From Streptomyces ortus (GTDB lineage Bacteria > Actinomycetota > Actinomycetes > Streptomycetales > Streptomycetaceae), in contig NZ_JAIFZO010000002.1 of NCBI RefSeq assembly GCF_026341275.1, positions 942,361 to 1,006,360 of the forward strand: a stretch of DNA of 64,000 nucleotides. The letters are read 5' to 3'. This document shows positions 56,916 through 64,000 of the stretch, piece by piece. Under the pieces are notes generated by a model that searched no databases, was not told the DNA's origin, and saw nothing but the letters and a program-made list of their open reading frames with translations. Positions within the stretch are counted from its first letter, which is position 1. Each line of letters opens with the position of its first letter. The translations under genes were made by a program, and so were the position numbers.

Positions 56916-57947
56916 GTGAGTGCGATACGACCCACTGCCGACACGGGTGGCGAGGCCGGCGAGCCGGGCGCTGCCCGGGTGAGCGCGGCCTCCCTGCGGC
57001 GTTCCGTCACCGTCCTGGCCCTGGTGGCGCTGGCCGCGCTGATCCCCCTGCTGGGCCCGTCCCTCGCGCTGAGCGGCACGGGCGAGGCCGCCGCGCCCGG
57101 GGTGGGCGGGATCGCGTTGCTGCGGACGGTCCTGTTCGCGGCGGTGTGCGTGCCGGTCGGCGAGCTGTTCGTCGCCCGGCTGGCGCGCCGGGTGCCCGGC
57201 GCTCCGTGGGAGGACGCGCCGCGCAGTTGGGCGCCGGTGTCGGCCGCGGCCGGTTTCGTCGCCGCGCTCGGTCTGGCGTCGGTGGTGGCCACCGGGAACC
57301 TGGTGCCGCGCCGGCTCTCCGACATGGACATCGGAGGGCTGTACCAGTCGAGGGACGGCGCGCTGGCGCTCCTGGAGGTCAACGCGTTCGTCGTGCTGGG
57401 TCTGTGCGCCCTGTCGCGCCGGCCGGGCACCCAGGTGTGGCCGCTGGCCGCGGTGGCCGTCGCGGAGGCCCTGCGCGCCCATCCGACGACCGAACAGAGT
57501 CCGCTGGCCGGTTCGGGCCTAACCCTCCTTCATGTCACCTGTGCGGCGCTGTGGGCGGGCGGGCTGCTGTATGTCCTGCGCACGCTGCTCCGGTGGCGGA
57601 ACAGCGCCCCCGGGGAGGGCGCCGCGCTGTTGGGCCTCTACGCGCGCGTGGCGGCCGTTCTGCTCGCCGCGATCACCGCGACGGGGGTCTGCAGCACCCT
57701 GCGCCGGATGCCGCCCGGCACGGTGGTGGACCAGCTGACGACGACGGCGTACGGGCGCACGCTGCTCGCGAAGGTGCTCCTCGTGGTCGTCGTCGCCCTC
57801 CTCGCGCTGTGGGCCAGACGCAGGCTGAGCCGGGCGGCCGATCCGCTCACCGCCTACTCCCCCGCGCGCGCGGAGGTCGTGGTGCTGGGGCTCGTGGTGG
57901 CGGTCTCGGCCCTGCTCACGGCGGTGCCGGTGCCGATCCGCTGGTGA
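56916..57947 (+). CDS. CopD-family copper-resistance membrane protein
   Basis: 343 residues from GTG 56916 (VSAIRPTADTGGEAG); no strong ribosome site, so the start is uncertain. About eight helices (VTVLALVALAALIPLLGP; LHVTCAALWAGGLLYVLRTL; AAITATGVCSTLRRMPPGTV). The HVxxAALWxGGL segment and the helix with TAYGRTLLAKVLLVVVVALL are those of CopD/YcnJ-like copper-import proteins. No CopC domain or partner is adjacent. Its 3' end overlaps the convergent YhhN gene by 32 bases. Confidence 0.85.
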   Translation: MSAIRPTADTGGEAGEPGAARVSAASLRRSVTVLALVALAALIPLLGPSLALSGTGEAAAPGVGGIALLRTVLFAAVCVPVGELFVARLARRVPGAPWEDAPRSWAPVSAAAGFVAALGLASVVATGNLVPRRLSDMDIGGLYQSRDGALALLEVNAFVVLGLCALSRRPGTQVWPLAAVAVAEALRAHPTTEQSPLAGSGLTLLHVTCAALWAGGLLYVLRTLLRWRNSAPGEGAALLGLYARVAAVLLAAITATGVCSTLRRMPPGTVVDQLTTTAYGRTLLAKVLLVVVVALLALWARRRLSRAADPLTAYSPARAEVVVLGLVVAVSALLTAVPVPIRW

Positions 57948-58683
57948 CCGGCCGGCTCCCGGGGTGCGTGGCGCAGGAGGGTTCGGGGGGCTCGGCGTCG
58001 GAGGGCCCGGGGCGCGCGCCGGACACCCTGAGTACGGCTGTGACCAGTAGGTACTGTGCCGCGAGATAGGTCAGCATGATCCACAGGTCGGGCCGTGGCG
58101 GCTGCGGCCGGTCGGCGACGCCGGTCGCGATGAGGGTGTCCGACAGCATGAAGAGGGCTCCCCCGGCGGCGGCGACGGGCCCGAGCCTGGTGGCGCCGTA
58201 CGCCATCGCCGTCAGCAGCAGGCTGTAGGCGGCGACGGGGCCGCGGAGGCCGGCGGGCAGGCCGGGCCACAGGAGGGCGACGGTGACGAGGAGGGCGAGG
58301 GCGTACGCGGCTGCCGTGAGCCGCCCGGCACGTCTGCGGGGAGCGTTCCCCTCGCCGGGCTTCCCCGGATTCCCCAGCTTCGCGAAGAGCAGCAGGTAGC
58401 AGACATGGCCCGCCGCGAAGGAGGCCATTCCGGCGAGGAACGCCGGTTCGGCGTCGAGGAGGAGCAGGACGTCGCCGCCCCATCCGCACAGCAGGGCGCC
58501 GACGAGGAGCCGGGGTCCGCCGCGCAGATGCGCGTAGACGGCGAGCAGGGGCATCAGCAGCGGCTTGGCCACGGCGTGACCGATGTCGAGGCCGACGGCC
58601 AGGGAGACGAGATCCACGGCGCTCACGAGAGCGAAGGAGACCCCGAGGGCGACGGTCAGCACGCGCGCGTGGCGCTTACTCAC
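57916..58683 (-). CDS. YhhN/TMEM86-family protein, lysoplasmalogenase-like
   Basis: 255 residues, GTG 58683 overlapping the upstream hydroxylase stop as GTGA. Seven to eight helices: LVSAVDLVSLAVGL, HAVAKPLLMPLLAVYAHLRG with the conserved KP, ALLCGWGGDVLLLL with GD, FAAGHVCYLLLF, and FMLSDTLIATG. YhhN proteins include lysoplasmalogenases that cleave the vinyl-ether bond of lysoplasmalogens. The C-terminal 40 residues are Pro/Ser-rich and overlap copD. Coupling to an ether-lipid-hydroxylase-like gene fits that chemistry. Confidence 0.9.
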   Translation of the reverse strand: MSKRHARVLTVALGVSFALVSAVDLVSLAVGLDIGHAVAKPLLMPLLAVYAHLRGGPRLLVGALLCGWGGDVLLLLDAEPAFLAGMASFAAGHVCYLLLFAKLGNPGKPGEGNAPRRRAGRLTAAAYALALLVTVALLWPGLPAGLRGPVAAYSLLLTAMAYGATRLGPVAAAGGALFMLSDTLIATGVADRPQPPRPDLWIMLTYLAAQYLLVTAVLRVSGARPGPSDAEPPEPSCATHPGSRPVTSGSAPAPP

Positions 58684-59585
58684 GCGGCGGATTCCGTGAC
58701 GGGGGCCTCCGTAGGCGCGCCCCGCCCGGGAGAGGAGGCGGGCGCGGGCTCCGGGGGGCGCGGCTGCCAGCCCGGCCCGCCGAACACCCGCCCGGCCCGC
58801 TCGCGCCAGCTCCGCGCCGCCCGCAGGTCCCTGGCGATGGCGGCGTACTCGTGCGTGGCGACGCGGATCGGGTTGTAGGTGCGGATGTTCTTGGTCAGTC
58901 CGTAGACGGGCCGGTCCGTCTCCGGGACGAACGACCCGAAGAGCCGGTCCCAGACGATCAGGATCCCGCCGAAGTTCCGGTCCAGGTAACCGCCCTGGGA
59001 GGCGTGGTGGACCCGGTGGTGCGAAGGCGTGTTGAAGACGAACTCGAAGGCCCGGGGCAGCTTGTCGATCCGCTCGGTGTGGATCCAGAACTGGTAGACG
59101 AGGTTCGCGGACGAACAGAAGGCGAGCGCGGCGGGATGGACGCCGAGGGCGATGAGGGGCACGTAGAACGGCCATACGGTCCAGGTCGTCCAGGGCTGCC
59201 GCAGCGCGGTGGTGAGGTTGAACTTCTCACTGGAGTGGTGCACGACGTGACAGGCCCACAGGATGCGGATGACGTGGTGCCCACGGTGCGACCAGTAGTA
59301 GAAGAAGTCCTGCGCCAGCAGGAGCAGGGGCACGGTCCACCACAGGACGGGCACGCGCAGGGGTGTCAGCTCGTACAGGGCCGTGTAGACGGCGAGGATC
59401 GGGATCTTCCACAGGAAGTCGAAGGCCATGCTCCCCAGGCCCATGCCGACACTCGTGGCGGCGTCCTTCGTCTCGTACCCCGCGGCGTCCTCGTCCGGGT
59501 GGACGCGGACACTCACCATTTCCACGACGGTGAGCAGGACAAAGGCGGGTATCGACCACAGCACGACATCGGGCAGGTTCGGCAT
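58680..59585 (-). CDS. Fatty-acid hydroxylase / sterol-desaturase superfamily, AGMO-like
   Basis: 301 residues, ATG 59585. Membrane di-iron oxygenase: H100-RGHH, H113VVHH, and H189HRVHH form the eight-His set; four to five helices before and around them (DVVLWSIPAFVLLTVVEMV; VLWWTVPLLLLAQDFFYYWS). The tail after 270 is Pro-rich. The family includes alkylglycerol monooxygenase, sterol and carotenoid hydroxylases. Because the next gene, overlapping by 4 bases, is YhhN-like, an ether-lipid substrate is favoured over sterol; that is inference. Confidence 0.9.
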   Translation of the reverse strand: MPNLPDVVLWSIPAFVLLTVVEMVSVRVHPDEDAAGYETKDAATSVGMGLGSMAFDFLWKIPILAVYTALYELTPLRVPVLWWTVPLLLLAQDFFYYWSHRGHHVIRILWACHVVHHSSEKFNLTTALRQPWTTWTVWPFYVPLIALGVHPAALAFCSSANLVYQFWIHTERIDKLPRAFEFVFNTPSHHRVHHASQGGYLDRNFGGILIVWDRLFGSFVPETDRPVYGLTKNIRTYNPIRVATHEYAAIARDLRAARSWRERAGRVFGGPGWQPRPPEPAPASSPGRGAPTEAPVTESAA

Positions 59586-59717
59586 TACTGCACCGTAGGA
59601 CGGCCGGCCGGCTGCGGCTAGACGTTGTTACCCACAAGTATTACCGACGGTACGCGCTTGTTTCTTGGCCATCCCCGCCAATCCCGTCACCGTGCGGCCC
59701 GCCCCATCGGTGCGGAG

Positions 59718-60910
59718 TCACCAGACCCGTACCGAACCTCCCCTCGCGAACGCCGGGCTCGTCGCGTCCGGTGGCGGGGTGGTCAGGGGCTCGGCCAGCT
59801 CCTTCACCGTCGGCCCGACCTTCGCGGCGACGGGATCCAGGAGGGCCAGGTCGAAGCCGTACACGCGGGCCGCGTTGCCGCCCGCCATGACCCTGATCTC
59901 CTCGGGTGGCAGGCCCGCGTACGCGATGCGCAGGCCCTGCCCGCTGTACGGGTACGTGCCCTCGTCGTGCGGGTAGTCGCTGCCCCACATGATCTTGTCG
60001 AGGCCGATGCGGTCCCGCAGCGGCACCTCGTGCGGGCGCATGAAACTCGCCCCTACGAAGCAGTTGTCGCGCCATACCCGGGACGGACCCCTGCCCATCG
60101 AGGCGGCGAGCCCCGCGCCGAACTCGGACTCCGCGGTGGCCGTCTTCGTCGCCGCGGCCACCAGGCGGCCGTGGTAGTAGTCCAGCATGTCGAGCACTCC
60201 GGGGATCCAGCCCGAACCCTGCTCGGTCAGGACGAGCCGGAGGCCCGGGTACCGGTGGAAGGCACCGCCGAAGATCAGGTGCCGAAGGGCGCGGTGCGAG
60301 AACCATGTCGTCTCCACCATGAAGACCGCCCGGGCCGCCGGTTCCTCCCCGAGCTGCGGCGAGGAAACAGAAGTCCGCGAGCCAGCGGTTGTGGGCGCGC
60401 AGGCCCGCCATGCCGAGGTCCGGGTCGTGGTCGCCGGAGAGGCCGAGGCCCACTCCGAAGGGTGCGGCCGTGCGGCTGTCCACGGCGTCCGCGTCCGGGA
60501 AGACGACCTCGCCCGCCACCCCGTCGCCGTCCGGCTCCTTGAGGCGCTGCGCGGAGTCCCAGCCGCCGCGCAGGCCCTCCTCGTTGTCGCGGAACCACTT
60601 GTCGGCGAAGGACTCGTTGCGGATGCCCAGGCGGGTCATCTCCTCGCGGCGGCGGCCCTGCCCCGCGAGGAACTCGTCGAAGTCCCGGTGGAAACGGGCC
60701 TCCAGGTAGGGCCGGTACTCCTCGGTGGGCAGCCCGGCGTGGCAGTCGGAGGAGATGATTCCCCGCCTCCCTCATCGCGGCCTCCCACTGGCCGAGGCTG
60801 CGGTACGGGGTTCGGCGGGGCCGCTGCTTGGCGTACCGGGCCGGCCGGTTGCGGTGCGTCTCCCACGGGCCCGTACGGAGCATGTGGGGCCCGGGGAAGA
60901 GCACGGAGGC
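59718..60910 (-). pseudogene. Amidohydrolase-2-family gene, decayed
   Basis: Fragments of one metal-dependent amidohydrolase are in different frames. IISSDCHAGLPTEEYRPYLE and DADAVDSRTAAPFG continue to AHNRWLADFC. The frame then changes near 60350, and the C-terminal part resumes as FMVETTWFSHRALRHLIFGG, LVLTEQGSGW and IMWGSDYPHDEGT. The usual middle of the protein (about 80-90 residues, including the metal HTH segment) is missing, so there is a real deletion besides the shift. Another shift at GGGGAATC (about 60767) separates it from the upstream frame. No intact start. It cannot make an active enzyme. Confidence 0.8.
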
Positions 60911-61096
60911 CCCCACGCGCGCGTGCACCACGGCCCCGTCCTCGCGCAGCGCGGCGGCGGCCTTCTCCAGGGCGCCCTCCTCCACATCGGCGAGGACGAC
61001 CTTCAGCCCGTCGGCCGCGAACCGGCGGGCCAGGGCGAGGCCGACCCCGCTCGCGGCGCCCGTGACGACGGCGACCTGTCCCACGGCCAGTTCCAT
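60911..61096 (-). pseudogene. Truncated short-chain dehydrogenase (N-terminal fragment)
   Basis: ATG 61096 opens QVAVVTGAASGVGLALARRF, ADGLKVVLADVEEGALEKAA and VVHARV, a good SDR nucleotide-binding half. After about 62 residues it runs in frame into sequence unlike any SDR (SVLFPGPHMLRTGPWETHRN), then into the amidohydrolase remnant. The catalytic Ser/Tyr/Lys half is absent. The start overlaps the upstream stop as TGATG, so it was once second in a coupled operon with the decarboxylase-family gene. Confidence 0.8.
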
Positions 61097-61943
61097 CAGA
61101 CACTCCCCCGGGGCGGCCCGTCGAGGATCTGCCGGGGGTCGTCGTACCGGTGGTGGATGTAGGGCAACAGCGCCTGGGCGTCGACGCGTTCGACGACCGT
61201 GCCCCTCTGGTCCGTGGTCTTCTCGCCGAGGGTGATCCCGAGGAGTTCACGGACCGGAAGGTCGGCCACCGGGTCGTACACCGACTCCCGCAGGACGACG
61301 TCGCCGGAGACCCGTTCCAGCTTCCGCACCTTCTCGTTGCGCACGCAGTGCACGAGGACGGGTCCGGCGTCGAAACCGGAACCGCCTCCCGGACCATCAC
61401 CCGGACCGTCGGCCGAGCCATCGCCCGAACCGTCCACCGCGGGCAGGAACTTGAAGTAGAAGTCGGTCTTCCGGGCCGGCTCCGGCAGGGGCAGCGGCCC
61501 GCTCACGGCGCCGCGCACCTCCACGAACTCGATGCCGTGCCGGGCGAGGGCGGCGCGTACGACGAGGCCCTCTCGTTCGACCGTCACCTCGCCGGGTTTC
61601 TTGGGTTCGCCGAAGACCTCCCGGCCGCCGACGAGAGCCCGTTCGTGGGTCATCGGCACGACGAGCGGATACCAGCCCTCGACCCCGCCGTGCGCGGCGG
61701 CGACCGCGAACGACCCGGCGCCCAGCGGGTATCCGGGCAGGTCCACCTTGCTGATGTTCACCCGCACGAGGGGACGGCCGGTGGGTTTGAGCGGCGGCGG
61801 AAGGACCGCCGCGACCGCGTCCGGGTCGCTCTCCCAGACGGCCGCCACCCCGGTGGACCAGATGTCGGGGGGAGCCGGGAACCCGCGGTGCGCGCGGCGG
61901 CGATCTCCGCCCCGGTCCGCGCGCCGTACCGTACGCGTGCCAC
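61096..61943 (-). pseudogene. Acetoacetate-decarboxylase-family gene with a frameshift at a C6 run
   Basis: The body is intact ADC-fold sequence: PDIWSTGVAAVWESDPDAVA, PLVRVNISKVDLPGYPLGAG, HERALVGGREVFGEPKKPGE, FYFKFLPAVDGSG, and VHCVRNEKVRKLERVSGDVV. The likely N-terminus VARVRYGARTGAEIAAAR (GTG 61943) is in another frame. The switch falls at about 61868-61880, where six C (minus strand) stand in GCTCCCCCCGAC; seven would restore LPPDIWSTG. It may be a true inactivating slip, a phase-variable tract or a sequencing error. ADC-like proteins here usually lack acetoacetate activity; substrate unknown. Confidence 0.75.
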
Positions 61944-62200
61944 GCCGTACCGCCCTTCGCGTCGCATGCGTTCCGCTCGTGCGTGTGCCTCGTGCGTGTG
62001 CCTCGCGCGTGTCCCTCGTGCGTGCACCGGCCGTTCGGGCCGGGCGCGCAGCACGGTCGCACCGGGCGCGGCAATGGTCCACAGCCGTGCAGGCACGAGC
62101 CCGCGGAAATCGCCGGAATGTCGTCGAAAGGGCCTGAACCCGCCCCGGGTTCGGACTCCGGGGACAGGAGTGTCAGTCGCGCCCCTTATCCTCAGTGACC

Positions 62201-63247
62201 ATGCTCGAAGACCGTCAGACCGCACCGTCCGCCACCCCGTGGCCGGCCGCCTATCCCCAGGGGTACGCGGTCGTCGACGTCGAGACCACAGGGCTGGCCC
62301 GCGACGACCGCATAGTGTCGGCCGCGGTCTACCGGCTGGACGCGCGCGGCGAGGTCGAGGACCACTGGTACACGCTGGTCAACCCGGAGCGGGACCCGGG
62401 CCCGGTGTGGATCCACGGCCTGACGAGCGACGTGCTCGAAGGGGCGCCCCTGTTCCCGGACATCGCCGAGGAGTTCGCGACCCGCCTGGAGGGCCGGGTG
62501 CTCGTCGCGCACAACGCGGTCTTCGACTGGTCGATGATCGCCAGGGAGTACGCGCGTGCCCGGCGCGAGGCGCCGGTCCGTCAGCGGCTGTGCACCATCG
62601 CGCTGTCCAAGGAACTGGGGCTGCCGCTCGCCAACCACAAGCTGGAGTCGCTGGCCGCGCACTTCGGCGTCGTGCAGCAGCGCGCGCACCACGCGCTGGA
62701 CGACGCGCGCGTGCTCGCCGAGGCGTTCCGGCCGAGCCTGCACACGGCCGCACGCGACGGCGTACGGCTGCCGCTGCTCGAGTGCCGGCCGCTGACGGAG
62801 TGGACGGACCGGGCGGCCCCGCTCATCGGACGGCAGTCGGGGGGTTCGGGGGGCGCGGGGGGTTACTCGTCCGGCGGCTACGCGTCGGGAACGCCCGCGA
62901 GTTGGCGTCCCTCGCGCAAGCGGCCCGCCTGCCCGTATCCGAATCCGGGCCGGTACGAACCGGGCAAGCAGCTCAAACAGGGCATGCGGATCGCGTTCTC
63001 CGGAGACACCTCGGTCGAGCGCGACCTACTGGAGGACCGGGCCGTCGAGGCCGGGCTGCATGTCGCGACGAGCCTGTCCCGGCTGACCAGCCTGCTCGTC
63101 ACGAACGACCCGGAGTCCGGTACGTCCAAGGTGGTCAAGGCGCGCCAGTTCGGCACCCCGGTCGTCGACGAGGCGGCGTTCGGCCAGCTCCTCGGGAACG
63201 TGGAACCGGCGGCGGGACCGCCGACCGGACCGGCAGCGGGGGCGTGA
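62201..63247 (+). CDS. DEDDh 3'-5' exonuclease with C-terminal BRCT domain
   Basis: 348 residues from ATG 62201 (GTG 62195 is an alternative). Exonuclease residues D26/E28 in AVVDVETTGLARDDR, Asp in VLVAHNAVFDWSMI, and H/D in QQRAHHALDDARVLAE, as in the proofreading epsilon subunit. A Gly/Ser linker (SGGSGGAGGYSSGGYASG) follows. BRCT domain from about 258: GMRIAFSGDTSVERDLLEDR, SLLVTNDPESGTSKVVKARQ. Probably DNA repair. A TATCCT box (62187-62192) just before ATG suggests a leaderless transcript; no Shine-Dalgarno is present. Confidence 0.92.
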   Translation: MLEDRQTAPSATPWPAAYPQGYAVVDVETTGLARDDRIVSAAVYRLDARGEVEDHWYTLVNPERDPGPVWIHGLTSDVLEGAPLFPDIAEEFATRLEGRVLVAHNAVFDWSMIAREYARARREAPVRQRLCTIALSKELGLPLANHKLESLAAHFGVVQQRAHHALDDARVLAEAFRPSLHTAARDGVRLPLLECRPLTEWTDRAAPLIGRQSGGSGGAGGYSSGGYASGTPASWRPSRKRPACPYPNPGRYEPGKQLKQGMRIAFSGDTSVERDLLEDRAVEAGLHVATSLSRLTSLLVTNDPESGTSKVVKARQFGTPVVDEAAFGQLLGNVEPAAGPPTGPAAGA

Positions 63248-63270
63248 CGGTACCGAGGACACGCCCGGAC

Positions 63271-63326
63271 GGACCTGACCGTACGGACGTGACCGTACGG
63301 ACCTGACCGTACGGACCTGACCGTAC
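63271..63326. repeat. 14-bp tandem repeat, four copies
   Basis: GGACCTGACCGTAC repeated at 63271, 63285 (one change, C to G), 63299 and 63313. It lies between the exonuclease stop and the zinc-ribbon gene. GTAC inside each unit is itself palindromic. Confidence 0.95.
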
Positions 63327-63399
63327 GGACGGGTGATTGCCGGGCGACTCGCCCACGGCCCGCTCGCCCGGACCGCGGGAACGGCCCACCCTGTGGCGC

Positions 63400-63633
63400 A
63401 TGGCGACATGTGAGGTTTGCGGCAACAGCTACGGAATGACCTTCGAAGTCCACGCGCAAGGAGCGGTGCACGTCTTCGACTGCTTCTCCTGCGCGATCCA
63501 CCGCATGGCACCCCTGTGCGAGCACTGCCGGGTCCAGATCATCGGGCAGGGCGTGGAGGTCGAGGGCCACTGGTACTGCGGTGCCCACTGCGCCCGCGCG
63601 GAGGGAAAGGTGGGGATCATCGACCGGGTCTGA
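63400..63633 (+). CDS. Small zinc-ribbon protein
   Basis: 77 residues, ATG 63400. Metal-ligand pattern: ATCEVCGNSYG, HVFDCFSCAIHRMAPLCEHC, and YCGAHCARAEG, i.e. several CxxC pairs plus His, enough for two zinc sites. Conserved type in streptomycetes; likely a nucleic-acid or protein-binding adapter but function unknown. No ribosome site; the mRNA may have a very short leader. Confidence 0.85.
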   Translation: MATCEVCGNSYGMTFEVHAQGAVHVFDCFSCAIHRMAPLCEHCRVQIIGQGVEVEGHWYCGAHCARAEGKVGIIDRV

Positions 63634-63698
63634 CCCGGTACGCGAGGGACCCGGTACCCGACCGAACGCGCCCCACGACCCGGTTGTACGGTCGTGGG

Positions 63699-64000
63699 GT
63701 GTACCGCTTCCTGTTGTCCCGGCAGTGGGTGATCCTCACCCTCATCATGCTCGCGCTCATCCCGACGATGATCGAGCTGGGCTTCTGGCAACTGCACCGG
63801 CACGAGCACAAGGTCGCCCTGAACCGGGTGATCTCCCAGTCGCTGGCCGCGAAGCCCGTGCCCGCCGAGTCGCTGGCCGCGCCGGGGCAGGCGGTCGAGC
63901 ACGAGAACCTGTACCGCCGGGTGACGGCGAAGGGCACGTTCGACACCGCCGACGAGGTCGTGGTCCGCCGCCGTACCAACTCCGACGAAGAGGTCGGCTT
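63699..64000 (+). CDS. SURF1-family cytochrome oxidase assembly protein, 5' part
   Basis: The first about 100 residues are in the window; the rest lies beyond its end. GTG 63699 (VYRFLLSRQWVILTLIMLAL), membrane helix at residues 8-26, then GFWQLHRHEHKVALNRVISQ and ENLYRRVTAKGTFDTADEVV, the SURF1 (Shy1) start. Assists insertion of heme a/CuB in cytochrome c oxidase. A TACGGT box (63687-63692) ends six bases before GTG and there is no Shine-Dalgarno, so leaderless translation is likely. Confidence 0.9.
   Translation, partial: MYRFLLSRQWVILTLIMLALIPTMIELGFWQLHRHEHKVALNRVISQSLAAKPVPAESLAAPGQAVEHENLYRRVTAKGTFDTADEVVVRRRTNSDEEVG

Noticed and set aside
53880..57482. A 1200-residue minus-strand frame opposite the two proteases and copD
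   Set aside because: Antisense artefact; it spans three clear plus-strand genes with complete catalytic or membrane motifs.

Overview
The window is chromosomal DNA of a high-GC actinomycete, almost certainly a Streptomyces. The evidence is the very high GC with G/C-biased third codon positions, GGAGG-type ribosome binding sites, frequent GTG/TTG starts, cysteine-free chaplins, a Spo0M homologue, a streptophobe-type membrane protein and a Streptomyces-like rRNA operon. The gene order is that of core streptomycete chromosome. I see no integrase, phage or plasmid module.

Layout. 1-5.9 kb: the end of a glycosyltransferase, then recN, ppnK and tlyA, and an SCP2-fold protein. 5.9-9 kb: a three-gene siderophore-type ABC importer behind a perfect iron-box palindrome. 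9-13.8 kb: a HAD phosphatase, a DUF1015 protein, and an unusual 732-residue protein whose N-terminal 60% is Arg-Asp-Asp/Gly repeat. This last gene lies directly downstream of, and in line with, the rRNA operon (16S-23S-5S, minus strand, 19.1-13.8 kb). 19.6-29 kb: a DNA glycosylase, Spo0M, PEBP, HNH, SPFH/NfeD, an ABC ATPase, twin cysteine-less chaplins and a two-component pair. 29-38 kb: an SDR/QueA-like pair, a secreted transglycosylase-like protein, a double-FHA ABC exporter, a streptophobe protein and serB. 38-49 kb: SixA, a GntR/CynX divergent pair with a 38-residue accompanying protein, fabG-fabI, tldD-tldE and tyrS. 49-59 kb: a probable 6C-like small RNA, moaA, a DUF485-ActP symporter operon, two tandem secreted subtilases and CopD. 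58-64 kb: a translationally coupled pair suggestive of ether-lipid turnover (desaturase/hydroxylase plus YhhN), a decayed acetoacetate-decarboxylase/SDR/amidohydrolase operon, a DEDDh exonuclease with a BRCT domain, a zinc-ribbon protein and the start of a SURF1 protein.

Most genes sit in short operons joined by ATGA/GTGA/TTGA/TGATG overlaps. Strong GC hairpins separate convergent genes.

The least ordinary items are: (i) two CTAG-bounded, transposase-less palindromic elements (3248-3443 and 28935-29113) with different terminal repeats but a shared core hairpin showing compensatory base changes; (ii) the RDD/RGG-repeat protein after the rRNA operon; (iii) a two-hairpin RNA with C-run loops at 49.4 kb; (iv) the decaying operon near 60 kb, including a frameshift at a C6 run. 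All assignments come from reading the sequence; no database search was run.
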